Origin: Luteipulveratus mongoliensis
GTDB lineage: Bacteria > Actinomycetota > Actinomycetes > Actinomycetales > Dermatophilaceae
Length of the DNA stretch: 64,000 nt
Direction: 5' to 3'
Assembly: GCF_001190945.1 (NCBI RefSeq)
Contig: NZ_CP011112.1
Coordinates: forward strand, 4,650,001-4,714,000
The position numbers were made by a program, and so were the translations under genes. The notes under the pieces were generated by a model that was not told where the DNA came from, did not search any database, and saw only the letters and a list, made by a program, of their open reading frames with translations. Positions 51,196 through 59,559 of this stretch are shown piece after piece. Within the stretch, counting starts at the first letter, position 1, and every line of letters begins with the position of its first letter.

Positions 51196-52134
51196 GTGAC
51201 TGACGCAGCAACCACCGCGAACCCGTTCGACCCCTCCGCCTGGGAGGAGGTGCCCGGCTTCGAGCTCACCGATCTGACCTATCACCGCGCCAAGGACGTC
51301 GGCTGCGTCCGCATCGCGTTCAACCGTCCCGAGGTGCTCAACGCCTTCCGCCCGCACACGGTGGACGAGCTCTACCGCGTGCTGGACCACGCGCGGATGA
51401 CCCCGGACGTCGGCTGCGTCCTGCTGACGGGCAACGGCCCCGGGCCCGAGGGCACCGGCAGCGCGGGCAAGTGGGCGTTCTGCTCAGGTGGCGACCAGCG
51501 CATCCGTGGGCGCAGCGGCTACCAGTACGCCGACGGCGAGACCGCGGACACCGTGGACCAGGCGCGGGTCAAGGCTGCGGGCGGGCGCCTGCACATCCTC
51601 GAGGTGCAGCGACTGATCCGGACGATGCCCAAGGTCGTCATTGCTGTGGTCAACGGCTGGGCGGCCGGCGGCGGGCACTCGCTGCACGTCGTCTGCGACC
51701 TGACCATCGCCTCGCGTGAGCACGCCCGGTTCAAGCAGACCGACGCCGACGTGGGCTCCTTCGACGGCGGCTACGGGTCGGCCTACCTCGCCAAGCAGGT
51801 CGGCCAGAAGTTCGCCCGGGAGATCTTCTTCCTCGGCCGCACCTACTCCGCCGAGGACATGCACCGGATGGGCGCTGTCAACATCGTGGCCGACCACGCC
51901 GAACTCGAGGCCGAGGCGCTGCAGGCCGCGCGCGAGATCATGGGCAAGTCGCCACAGGCCCAGCGGATGCTGAAGTTCGCGTTCAACCTCACGGACGACG
52001 GGCTGATGGGTCAGCAGGTCTTCGCGGGAGAGGCGACCCGGCTGGCGTACATGACCGACGAGGCCGTCGAGGGCCGCGACCAGTTCCTGGAGAAGCGCGA
52101 CCCGGACTGGTCCGCCTTCCCCTGGTACTTCTAG
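51196..52134 (+). CDS. menB: 1,4-Dihydroxy-2-naphthoyl-CoA synthase MenB
   Basis: It closes the second ring of the naphthoquinone from o-succinylbenzoyl-CoA. The 312-aa crotonase-fold protein has FCSGGDQRIRGRSGYQYADG, VVNGWAAGGGHSLHVVCDLT, QTDADVGSFDGGYGSAYLA and FLGRTYSAEDM, all MenB landmarks. The C-terminus (RDPDWSAFPWYF) is typical. GTG start, leaderless. Converges on the GH20 gene, sharing the last 4 bp (CTAG-type overlap). Confidence 0.96.
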   Translation: MTDAATTANPFDPSAWEEVPGFELTDLTYHRAKDVGCVRIAFNRPEVLNAFRPHTVDELYRVLDHARMTPDVGCVLLTGNGPGPEGTGSAGKWAFCSGGDQRIRGRSGYQYADGETADTVDQARVKAAGGRLHILEVQRLIRTMPKVVIAVVNGWAAGGGHSLHVVCDLTIASREHARFKQTDADVGSFDGGYGSAYLAKQVGQKFAREIFFLGRTYSAEDMHRMGAVNIVADHAELEAEALQAAREIMGKSPQAQRMLKFAFNLTDDGLMGQQVFAGEATRLAYMTDEAVEGRDQFLEKRDPDWSAFPWYF

Positions 52135-54914
52135 GAGTGCGCGTCGACAGTCAGCTCCGCGACTGAGGTCCACGGTTTGCCGCTCTGCTCCGAGAGCGCT
52201 CGCAGCATGACGTATCGCCCGGGCACGGCGGCCTTCAAGTCGACGGCCTGGACCAGGCTGCCGGCCGAGAACCGCCCCTTGGCGACAGGCTCGCCCCAGG
52301 CCGCCAGGTCCGTACCCGCCGCAACTGCCGGGTCGTCCGTGGCATAGACGGCGTAGTCAGCGATCCGGCCGTTCGGGGAGTCCTGACGAGGAAGCACTCC
52401 CACACTGCAGACCGAGCGGGAGGACCCCAGGTCGACCACGATCTCGTGCGGCAACGGCGCGTCACTAGGCGACCACTGCGTGCCCCAGAACGTCGCTGGG
52501 TCACCGTCGATCGCGTTGGTGCCCGGCGTGCGCTCCTCGGTCATCTCGGCGCTGTCCACTCGTACGACGCTCGCCGGCTTGCTGGGTGCGGCGGCGCAGC
52601 TGAAGCGCACCGGCGTGGTCGTCGTACTGCTCTTCGTCGTCCCCTGCGAGCGGTAGCTCGTGGTCGCCGTGAGGTCAGCCGAGCCGGCGCCGGAGGTCGA
52701 AGCGGTGACCGTGACCTTGCCTGACCAAGTCGCACCCGGGGCGAGTGAGCCCACCTGGAGCAAGGACGGCGTCACCGACCAACCCTTCGGACCCGTCACC
52801 CGGACCGCGACCGACGTCAGCCTCGATCCGGTGGTGTTGACGACGGAGACGGTGGCTGTCGTCGCCTGACCGCTGACCAGCGTCGCGGCCTTGACGGAGA
52901 CCGTCGGAGCGCCGGACTCGATCCGCAGCACGGCCGGCGAATGCTGATCCGGCGCCTCCTGCGTGACGGTCGCGGCACCGCGCGCCCCGATCGCCAACGG
53001 CTGCAGGACAATCGCGTTCTGCAGCGTGAAGCCGCCACCCGCTGCTGGACGGATCCACCACTTCTGGAGGTTGCGCGACGCATCGCACGGAGTGGCCTGC
53101 GGTGCGATCCCCGACTCGGTCGGTACACCCAGCCAGAGCTTGGTGCCGGCGCCGACGACATCCAGGCAACGTCCTGCACGGTTGTCGATCGTGTAGTAGC
53201 CGTCCGCCGTCGGGGTCAACCTCCACTGCTGCGGCGTCCCGCCGGTGCTCATCGTGACCGGGGCCTCAACGGTCGCGCCCGCAGTCATCGACGCTCGTCC
53301 TTGCGTGATCGAGAACGAGCCCTCGGGAAGGGGGCTGTAGTCGACGTTTTGCCAGTGGGGGCCGTTGCCGAGGGTGGTGCCGAGCGATGCGAAGTCGGCG
53401 TACGCACTCACCGGGCGCGGGCTGCCCCAGGTGGCCTGCGCGACGAACCGCAGAGTCGGGTGCATCTTCTGCTCCATGCGGTTCTCGGTGTCGCCGGCGC
53501 CGTTGTCGGGCCACGCGGTCAGCTTGGCGCCCAGCACCTTGCCCGGCCCCGCTGTCGGCGAAACCTTCGAGCCGTCGAAGTCCAGCGGCGTCCAGTTGTC
53601 CGCCCATAGCTTCGGGACGTTCGGAGAGTACGAGCCGCGGACGAAGTACAGCGACTGGGACGCGTTCAGCACGTCATGGCCGTCGGCCAGGAGATTGGAC
53701 GGTGTCCGGCCCTTCCCGTACCAGTGCTCGACGACGATGCTCGGGTCGAGCTTCGCCTTGCCGGGCGTCGTAGGGATGCCGTCGTTCCACACACGCAGGG
53801 TCTTGCCCTTGGACCGGACGTAGGTGTTGACCTGGTTGATGAAGTCGATGAACGCGTCGCTCGGAGTCGCGTCCGGGCCGAACTTCGCCCGCGCCGCTGC
53901 GAGGATCTGCGGGTACTGGTCGTAGTCCGAGCCGAGCATGTACTCGTCCGCGCCCATGTGCCAGGTCGTGGTGCCGAACGCGGCGAGGTTCTCATCGATC
54001 AGCCGCTTGACGAAGGTCAAGGCTTCGGGACGCGTGATGTCGAGCCGGTCCGGCTGCTTCTCACCGGCGGAGCTCGTGAGCTGTAGCTCGGGGTACTTGT
54101 ACAGCCAGGTGCCCATGTGACCCGGCGAGTTCACCTCGACGACGAGGTCGACATGGTGCAGCCTCGCGAAGTCGCGCAGCTCGGTCGCCTGCGCAGGTGT
54201 GAAGTACGCCCAGAAGTTCGCCATGGGGTAGGCCTTCGACGCCAGCTTGGTCTCGATCCACAGCTGGTTCAGCTTGTAGTACGACGCCTCGGTGATCAGC
54301 CGTTTGACGGCCTCCACCGAGACCTGGATCTGGCAGGCGCAGACGCCCGCACCGCGTTCTGGGTACGTCGGCCGGTCGACACTGGAGCCGGCCGGAACGG
54401 ATGCCAGCGCCGAGGGTGCGCTACCCGGGGCAGCCGCCAGCGTCGCCCACTGCAGGACCGTGCGGGTCCCGAGGAAGAGTCCGTTCTCGGTCGCGGCGGT
54501 GAGAGTGATCGTGTCTCCGACCGTGACGGCGTAGCCCTCGTCACCCAGGTCACGCCGCTGCGGGTCCAGGGCCAGCGCCACATCGTGCGCACGTGCAGCG
54601 CCCTCGCTCACGGGCACCGAGTGACCCACGATGCCGGACAGGTCATTGCTCGTCTGCTTGAGCAGCGGGCGCAGCGATCGCGGGCCGACCAGGCGGGTCC
54701 TGGTCTCGAAGGTGAAGCGTCCCGAGGCCGGCGTCCAGGTGGCCAGGGCCGGGATCGACTGCGGGGCTCCCGACGTCGTGGTCGGAATGCTGGAGGCCGT
54801 GGCCACCGGCCCCACGGGCGGACTGGCGGCACGCGCCGGCGACGCAGCCGCGCCAGATGTGGCGAGCAAGGACAGGGCCAGCGCCGTCGCGCCCACAAGC
54901 TGGAGAGTCCGCAT
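52131..54914 (-). CDS. Secreted GH20 beta-N-acetylhexosaminidase with accessory sugar-binding domains
   Basis: A 927-aa exoenzyme with signal peptide (LVGATALALSLLATSGAAAS). A GH20b-like N-domain is followed by the catalytic barrel with VDLVVEVNSPGHMGTWL and the catalytic Asp-Glu pair in WHMGADEYMLGSDYDQYP. C-terminal to it are a ricin-type trefoil piece (DNRAGRCLDVVGAGTKL, QKWWIRP), an NPCBM-associated NEW3 module (TVSVVNTTGSRLTSVAVRV) and an F5/8-type discoidin domain (HEIVVDLGSSRSVCSVGVL). It probably trims GlcNAc from chitin or glycoproteins. A LacI-type operator lies 24 bp upstream. Confidence 0.93.
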   Translation of the reverse strand: MRTLQLVGATALALSLLATSGAAASPARAASPPVGPVATASSIPTTTSGAPQSIPALATWTPASGRFTFETRTRLVGPRSLRPLLKQTSNDLSGIVGHSVPVSEGAARAHDVALALDPQRRDLGDEGYAVTVGDTITLTAATENGLFLGTRTVLQWATLAAAPGSAPSALASVPAGSSVDRPTYPERGAGVCACQIQVSVEAVKRLITEASYYKLNQLWIETKLASKAYPMANFWAYFTPAQATELRDFARLHHVDLVVEVNSPGHMGTWLYKYPELQLTSSAGEKQPDRLDITRPEALTFVKRLIDENLAAFGTTTWHMGADEYMLGSDYDQYPQILAAARAKFGPDATPSDAFIDFINQVNTYVRSKGKTLRVWNDGIPTTPGKAKLDPSIVVEHWYGKGRTPSNLLADGHDVLNASQSLYFVRGSYSPNVPKLWADNWTPLDFDGSKVSPTAGPGKVLGAKLTAWPDNGAGDTENRMEQKMHPTLRFVAQATWGSPRPVSAYADFASLGTTLGNGPHWQNVDYSPLPEGSFSITQGRASMTAGATVEAPVTMSTGGTPQQWRLTPTADGYYTIDNRAGRCLDVVGAGTKLWLGVPTESGIAPQATPCDASRNLQKWWIRPAAGGGFTLQNAIVLQPLAIGARGAATVTQEAPDQHSPAVLRIESGAPTVSVKAATLVSGQATTATVSVVNTTGSRLTSVAVRVTGPKGWSVTPSLLQVGSLAPGATWSGKVTVTASTSGAGSADLTATTSYRSQGTTKSSTTTTPVRFSCAAAPSKPASVVRVDSAEMTEERTPGTNAIDGDPATFWGTQWSPSDAPLPHEIVVDLGSSRSVCSVGVLPRQDSPNGRIADYAVYATDDPAVAAGTDLAAWGEPVAKGRFSAGSLVQAVDLKAAVPGRYVMLRALSEQSGKPWTSVAELTVDAHS

Positions 54915-54937
54915 GTCGGGGGATGCTAGCCCGTTTG

Positions 54938-54951
54938 TGTTAGCGCTAACA
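54938..54951. promoter_or_regulatory. LacI-type operator TGTTAGCGCTAACA
   Basis: A perfect 14-bp palindrome with the central CG typical of LacI-family sites lies 24 bp before the GH20 start. A matching half-site TGTTAGCG at 55027-55034 lies before the lacI-type gene, suggesting autoregulation. Confidence 0.85.
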
Positions 54952-55063
54952 GGGCTTTGCCAAATCTTCTCCTCGATTGCCCGGAATGGCAGATGAAGAG
55001 GCGGCCGAGTTGGACAGGCAACGACCTGTTAGCGTCTCTCAAGAGTTGAACGAGGGAGATGTC

Positions 55064-56095
55064 ATGTCCCGCACGCGTGCCGGTGCCGGCCGGCTGTCGA
55101 TGGCCGATGTCGCAGCCAAGGCCGGTGTATCGAGTCAGACCGTCTCTCGCGTTCTGTCGGGTCGACCCCACGTCAACGCCGAGACACGGTCCAGGGTCCT
55201 GTGGGCCGCCGAACAGCTCGGGTACGAACCCAACGCCGCGGCCCGCGCCCTCGCCTCAGGTCGTACCCGCGTCATCGGACTGGTCACGATCGAGGGCGAC
55301 ACCGTGACCAGAGGAATGGTGACCAAGGCGGTGGAGGGCGCGGCCCGCACGGCCGGCTACCGGGTCAGCGATGTCGGCGTCCGGACCCCGACGGCAACCG
55401 CCGTGGCCCAGGCGCTCACCCAGCTCCGCCGCCAGAACGTGGACGGGATCGTGCTCGCCGCGCCGCTGATCGACCCTGACGCCACGATCGAACGGCTCAC
55501 GGCCGAGACGCCAACCGTGGCGATCGACGGCTCACGCACGTCCTCGACCGAGATCGTCGCGGTCGACCAGATCGCCGTGGGCCGCATCGCCACCGAGCAC
55601 CTCCTCTCCCTCGGCCACCAGACCGTCCACTACGTCTCAGGTCCGACCACCTGGGTCGACACGGTGGGACGTACAGAAGGATGGCGCTCGGCCCTCAAGG
55701 CAGCCGGACGCGACGAGCCGCCGATTCTGATCGGGGACTGGTCCCCGGAGTCCGGCCATCACGCCGGGCGAGTCCTCGCAGACAATCCGCGCGTCACCGC
55801 AGTGTTCGTCGCGTCCGACGAGATGGCGTTCGGGGTGCTGCATGCGTTCGTCAGAGCAGGTCGACGGGTCCCGGACGACATCTCGGTCGTCGGCGTCGAC
55901 GACGTCCCACTCGCGGCGTACGCCCATCCTCCGCTGACCACCGTGCGCCAGCCTTTTGCCGACGTCGGGGCGCGCGCGGTGCGCCGACTGGTCGAGCTGA
56001 TGGACTCGAGCGACGACCGCGCCCCCACCCTCATCGCACCGACCCTCGTTCGGCGGGAGAGCGTCGGCCCGCCACCGGCACCCGCGAGCCAATAG
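55064..56095 (+). CDS. LacI family transcriptional regulator
   Basis: A 343-aa regulator. MADVAAKAGVSSQTVSRVLSG is the HTH and LGYEPNAAARALASGRT the hinge; the periplasmic-binding-like domain follows (VIGLVTIEG, TVHYVSGPTTW, VFVASDEMAFG, VVGVDDVPLAAYAHPPLTT). GAGGGAG precedes the ATG. Divergent from GH20 with a perfect operator between, so it most likely represses the hexosaminidase, with an amino sugar as inducer (inference). Confidence 0.94.
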   Translation: MSRTRAGAGRLSMADVAAKAGVSSQTVSRVLSGRPHVNAETRSRVLWAAEQLGYEPNAAARALASGRTRVIGLVTIEGDTVTRGMVTKAVEGAARTAGYRVSDVGVRTPTATAVAQALTQLRRQNVDGIVLAAPLIDPDATIERLTAETPTVAIDGSRTSSTEIVAVDQIAVGRIATEHLLSLGHQTVHYVSGPTTWVDTVGRTEGWRSALKAAGRDEPPILIGDWSPESGHHAGRVLADNPRVTAVFVASDEMAFGVLHAFVRAGRRVPDDISVVGVDDVPLAAYAHPPLTTVRQPFADVGARAVRRLVELMDSSDDRAPTLIAPTLVRRESVGPPPAPASQ

Positions 56096-56104
56096 GCGGT
56101 CCGG

Positions 56105-57061
56105 TCAGATCGAGGAGCGAAGGACGTCATCGCCCAGGTTGGTGCGCTCGTACAGCACCTGCTTGCCCTGCCGCCGAGCGCGCACCAACCCACCGTCAGC
56201 CAGCACTCGCAGGTGTCCGTTGACCGTCGGCTTGGACAGACCGACCGCGTCCGCCAGCGCCGTCGTGCTCATCGGGAGGTCCGTACGCCGCAGGACCTCC
56301 GCGCGCGTCCGGCCAAGGAGCCGGTCGAGTCGAGCCGTCGGACGACGGGGGTGCTCCCACAGCAGGCCCGAACCTCGCGCGGGGTAGCACAGCACGGGCA
56401 TCTCGCTGGAGTACTGCACAGCGACGGTCGGCCATTGGAACACCGAGGGCACCAGCCAGAGCCCACCTCGGCTCCGCACCCGACGCTCGGTCGGAGCTTG
56501 CACGCGAATCGTGTTGTGCTCCAACTTGATTCGCTCATGCAGGCCACCAACGGTCGCGGCCAGACCCTCCGTTGCCAGCTGAGATGAGCGGTAGGCGATA
56601 TCCGCGTCGGCGAGTGCCTCGAGGCGGCCCCACAGCGGCGCCATGACCGCGGTCCAGTAGACGTGCATCGCGGCCGCCGCAGCCCTCCTCAGCTCCTGCG
56701 GTGAGAGGTCGAGGAGTGGTGACTGCGGGAGATAGCGGCGTACGACGTCTAGGTCGCCCCGCACGATCTCGAGATCGGCGTCGGCCACCTGGGCGACCCG
56801 GGCTTCGGGGTCCCGGCGCCCACTGATCGGCTCGGGCCCCAGGAAGTCGGGGAACCACCGAGGGTCACCGCACAGCTCGTTCAGCAACCACATCGACGAG
56901 CGGTCGATCAGCCCGAAGTGCTCACGCAGCCGACCGTGCACCGCCTCCGCCCGCGGGCGCTGCATGACCGAGAGGCTGGCGATCGCCTCCCACAGCGGAT
57001 CCGCGGCGAAGCGCGCCCTTCCGAGGTCGACGCCGTCCAGCTCGATCTCGATCACGTTCAC
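56105..57061 (-). CDS. ArsR-type regulator with a large N-terminal domain (DUF5937-like)
   Basis: A 318-aa protein. The N-terminal 220 residues (ARFAADPLWEAIASLSVM, LDLSPQELRRAAAAAMHVYW) match the DUF5937-type domain of actinobacterial regulators, and residues 240-310 form a winged helix (LGRTRAEVLRRTDLPMSTTAL, LSKPTVNGHLRVLADGGLV). Target unknown. The start is GTG at 57061; a GTG at 57055 is exactly 6 nt after CAGTCT and would be leaderless. Confidence 0.82.
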   Translation of the reverse strand: MNVIEIELDGVDLGRARFAADPLWEAIASLSVMQRPRAEAVHGRLREHFGLIDRSSMWLLNELCGDPRWFPDFLGPEPISGRRDPEARVAQVADADLEIVRGDLDVVRRYLPQSPLLDLSPQELRRAAAAAMHVYWTAVMAPLWGRLEALADADIAYRSSQLATEGLAATVGGLHERIKLEHNTIRVQAPTERRVRSRGGLWLVPSVFQWPTVAVQYSSEMPVLCYPARGSGLLWEHPRRPTARLDRLLGRTRAEVLRRTDLPMSTTALADAVGLSKPTVNGHLRVLADGGLVRARRQGKQVLYERTNLGDDVLRSSI

Positions 57062-57088
57062 AGACTGCCGGAATCTGCTCCATTCGGC

Positions 57089-57236
57089 TATACCCGAAAC
57101 GTTGCCTGCGGCCGTTCCGTGGCGGAACCTAGGCGAGGGTCACACTGGGGAGGCGCCACGGGTGACGCGTTTGTCGCGTCCACGAAGGCCCACCCGCTGG
57201 CCGAGGACATCAGTCCCGGTCATGCAGGTGGGCCTT
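57089..57236 (+). ncRNA. Candidate small RNA, speculative
   Basis: A plus-strand stretch without a gene starts at a -10-like TATACC (57089), includes a 6-bp hairpin GTTCCG-TGG-CGGAAC (57114-57128) and ends in a terminator-like stem followed by TTTG. No known RNA family is recognised; it could equally be plain spacer with the SDR gene's terminator. Confidence 0.2.
57185..57236. terminator. Terminator-like stem AAGGCCCACC / GGTGGGCCTT
   Basis: Ten-bp perfect arms (57185-57194, 57227-57236) with a 32-nt loop, about 40 bp after the SDR stop on the minus strand. It is flanked by A/T on both sides and could work in both directions. Confidence 0.55.
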
Positions 57237-57278
57237 TGCCGTGGGCCGAAGCATCCAGGCATCCGAACTCCCGCCGGC

Positions 57279-58025
57279 TCAGCGGCGATGGACCTTGTGC
57301 TGGGCGGCCTGCGCTCGTGGCCGGACGACCAGTGAGTCGATGTTGACGTGCTTGGGACGAGTCGCGACGAACGCCACACAGTCGGCGATGTCCTCCTGCT
57401 GCAGCGGATCGACCACCCCGGCGTAGACCGCGGCCGCCTTCTCCGCGTCGCCGTGAAAACGCACCAGCGCGAATTCGTCGGACTCGACCATGCCGGGGTC
57501 GATCTCACAGATCCGGACCGGCTGGTCGTACGCCTCCAGGCGTAGCGAGCCGATCGCCGCCCGCACCGCGTGCTTGGCCGCGACGTAGCCGCCACCACCT
57601 TCGTACGACACGTGCGCCGCCACCGACCCCATCACGATGACCTCGCCCTCAGCAGCGATCAGGGCAGGCATCAACGCCTGCACTGAGCGGACGACGCCAA
57701 TCACGTTGGTCTCGAACATCGTTCGCCATTCGTCCAGGTTGGCGTCAACGACCGGCTCGGTGCCGATTGCTCCGCCGGCGTTGGCCACGAGGACGTCGAG
57801 CCGCGGGCCGACCTCGGTCGCGAGCGCGGCGATGTCGTCGGCCGATGTCACGTCGCAGGTCACCGCTCGCCCCTCGATCTCCGCAGCGAGCGCCTCGATC
57901 CGGTCCGTCCGCCGCGCCGCGCAGATCACCTCGAAACCCTCGGCCGCCAGACGGCGTGCGCTGGCCCGGCCGATCCCGCTGCTCGCCCCGGTCACCACTG
58001 CCACAGGTCGCGTCATGGCGGCCAT
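57279..58025 (-). CDS. SDR family NAD(P)-dependent oxidoreductase
   Basis: A 248-aa short-chain dehydrogenase. Cofactor motif TGASSGIGRASA, NAGG at about residue 85, catalytic Ser in VIVMGSVAAHVSYEGGGGYVAAKHAV with the YxxxK pair. Arg in CAARRTDRIEAL suggests NADP preference. Substrate unknown. ATG at 58025 has AGGTG upstream; ATG at 58016 is possible. Divergent from menE. Confidence 0.9.
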   Translation of the reverse strand: MAAMTRPVAVVTGASSGIGRASARRLAAEGFEVICAARRTDRIEALAAEIEGRAVTCDVTSADDIAALATEVGPRLDVLVANAGGAIGTEPVVDANLDEWRTMFETNVIGVVRSVQALMPALIAAEGEVIVMGSVAAHVSYEGGGGYVAAKHAVRAAIGSLRLEAYDQPVRICEIDPGMVESDEFALVRFHGDAEKAAAVYAGVVDPLQQEDIADCVAFVATRPKHVNIDSLVVRPRAQAAQHKVHRR

Positions 58026-58062
58026 TCAACACCTGGGCGTCGAGCGGCCGGCGCACGGCTCG

Positions 58063-58068
58063 TACTGT
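58063..58068 (+). promoter_or_regulatory. -10 hexamer TACTGT, leaderless start of menE
   Basis: Followed by 7 nt and the GTG of menE at 58076, with no ribosome site. Confidence 0.65.
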
Positions 58069-58075
58069 GAGAGCC

Positions 58076-59263
58076 GTGCCAGCCCTCGAACCGTTCGCCG
58101 TCGACCCGGCCCGTCTGCCGGCGTACGTCGAGGCGCTCACGAAGGTGTTCGACGGCACCGGCCCGGCCCTCCTGCCGTACGCCGCAGGCACTCCCAGGCC
58201 CGAGCTGGCGTACGACGACGCAGCCCTGCCAGACGATCTCGCCCTCGTGGCCAGCACCTCCGGGTCCACTGGTCCGCCCAAGCGAGCCCTGCTCACGCGA
58301 GGCAACCTCGAGGCCAGCGCGACCGCCACCCATGCGCGACTCGGCGGGCGCGGACAATGGTTACTGACGATGCCGGCACACCACATCGCAGGCACTCAGG
58401 TCCTGGTCCGATCCCTGGTCGGCGGGACCATCCCGATCCTGCTCAACCTCGAAAGTGGTTTTGTACCAACCGATTTCGTCGATGCCACCGCGTGGATGTC
58501 GCCGAGCCGGCGCTACACCGCGCTCGTCCCGACCCAGCTGACCCGGCTGCTCGACCATCCGGACGGTCCTGCCGCGCTCGCCACGTTCGACGCGATCCTG
58601 CTCGGTGGTGCCGCGTCGCCGCCAGCGCTGCTCGACCGTGCGGCCGAGGCCGGGCTGACGGTCCTGCCGACCTACGGCATGAGCGAGACCGCCGGTGGCT
58701 GCGTCTACGCCGGGCTTCCGCTGGACGGCACCACCGTCACGGTCGGCGACGAGGGGCGGCTCGGGCTGAGCGGCCCGACCGTCGCGGCCGGTTATCTCGC
58801 CGATCCGGCACGAACCGGGGCGGCGTTCGACACCGCAGCGGACGGGCAACGGCGGTTCTGGACCGACGACATCGGTGCCATCGAGGACGGCGTGCTGCAG
58901 GTCCTCGGCCGGCGCGACGACCTGATCAGTAGCGGTGGGGTCAAGGTCGCACCGCGCGTCGTCGAGGAAGCGGCGGCCCACCTTCCAGGCGTCTCCGAAG
59001 CCGTCGCCGTCGGCACACCCGACGAGGAGTGGGGGCAGCTCGTGAGCCTCGCGGTCGTCGTACGACCCGGCCCGGCCCCGGCCCTCGCGGAGGTGCGAGA
59101 TCTGCTGCGTGACGCGCTCCCGGCGTACGCCCTGCCCCGTCGCCTGCTCGCGCTCGAGGCGATCCCGGCGCGCGGTCCCGGCAAGCCCGACCGGGCTGCG
59201 ATCGCCGCGCTGCCGGGATGGGAGACTTGGCCGACACGGTCGGCAAAGACGAGAGGTGAGTGA
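58076..59263 (+). CDS. menE: o-Succinylbenzoate-CoA ligase MenE
   Basis: It activates o-succinylbenzoate with ATP and CoA, feeding MenB. At 395 aa it is shorter than other acyl-CoA synthetases, as usual for actinobacterial MenE. The P-loop is STSGSTGPPKRALLT, A5 is YGMSETAGGCVYAG, A7 is FWTDDIGAIEDG, and A8 is DDLISSGGVKVAPRVVEE; the C-terminal Lys is in GPGKPDRAAI. GTG start, leaderless. Operon with the PLDc_N gene and probably menA. Confidence 0.95.
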   Translation: MPALEPFAVDPARLPAYVEALTKVFDGTGPALLPYAAGTPRPELAYDDAALPDDLALVASTSGSTGPPKRALLTRGNLEASATATHARLGGRGQWLLTMPAHHIAGTQVLVRSLVGGTIPILLNLESGFVPTDFVDATAWMSPSRRYTALVPTQLTRLLDHPDGPAALATFDAILLGGAASPPALLDRAAEAGLTVLPTYGMSETAGGCVYAGLPLDGTTVTVGDEGRLGLSGPTVAAGYLADPARTGAAFDTAADGQRRFWTDDIGAIEDGVLQVLGRRDDLISSGGVKVAPRVVEEAAAHLPGVSEAVAVGTPDEEWGQLVSLAVVVRPGPAPALAEVRDLLRDALPAYALPRRLLALEAIPARGPGKPDRAAIAALPGWETWPTRSAKTRGE

Positions 59264-59514
59264 TGATCCGCGTGATCCTCCCCCTGATGATCTTCGGCGT
59301 CGTCGTCTATGCCCTCGTCGACTGCATCCAGACCGACGAGGGCGAGCTGCAGCACCTGCCCAAGCTGGTCTGGATCGCGCTCATCGTCCTGGCCCCGCCC
59401 TTCGGCGCCATCGCGTGGATCGCGATCGGTCGCCGACGGCGTCCCAGCCAGCGCCCGCGCACCCTCGGCCCGCGCGGGCCGGACGACGACCCGGACTTCC
59501 TGCGCGGCCTCTGA
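59263..59514 (+). CDS. PLDc N-terminal domain small membrane protein
   Basis: An 83-aa protein with two membrane helices (VILPLMIFGVVVYALVDCIQ and LVWIALIVLAPPFGAIAWIAIG) in the pattern of the PLDc_N domain, here on its own, and a basic, Pro-rich tail. Function unknown; such genes commonly neighbour menA/menE in actinobacteria. GAGAGGTGAG precedes the ATG, which overlaps the menE stop (TGATG). Confidence 0.82.
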   Translation: MIRVILPLMIFGVVVYALVDCIQTDEGELQHLPKLVWIALIVLAPPFGAIAWIAIGRRRRPSQRPRTLGPRGPDDDPDFLRGL

Positions 59515-59559
59515 GGCCCGACCCACCTGACTCACCCTGAACGAAACCGGAGTACACCT

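Noticed and set aside
52131-52134. Overlap of menB and the GH20 gene as an annotation error
   Set aside because: The convergent stops share CTAG-type bases naturally; both C-termini are family-typical.
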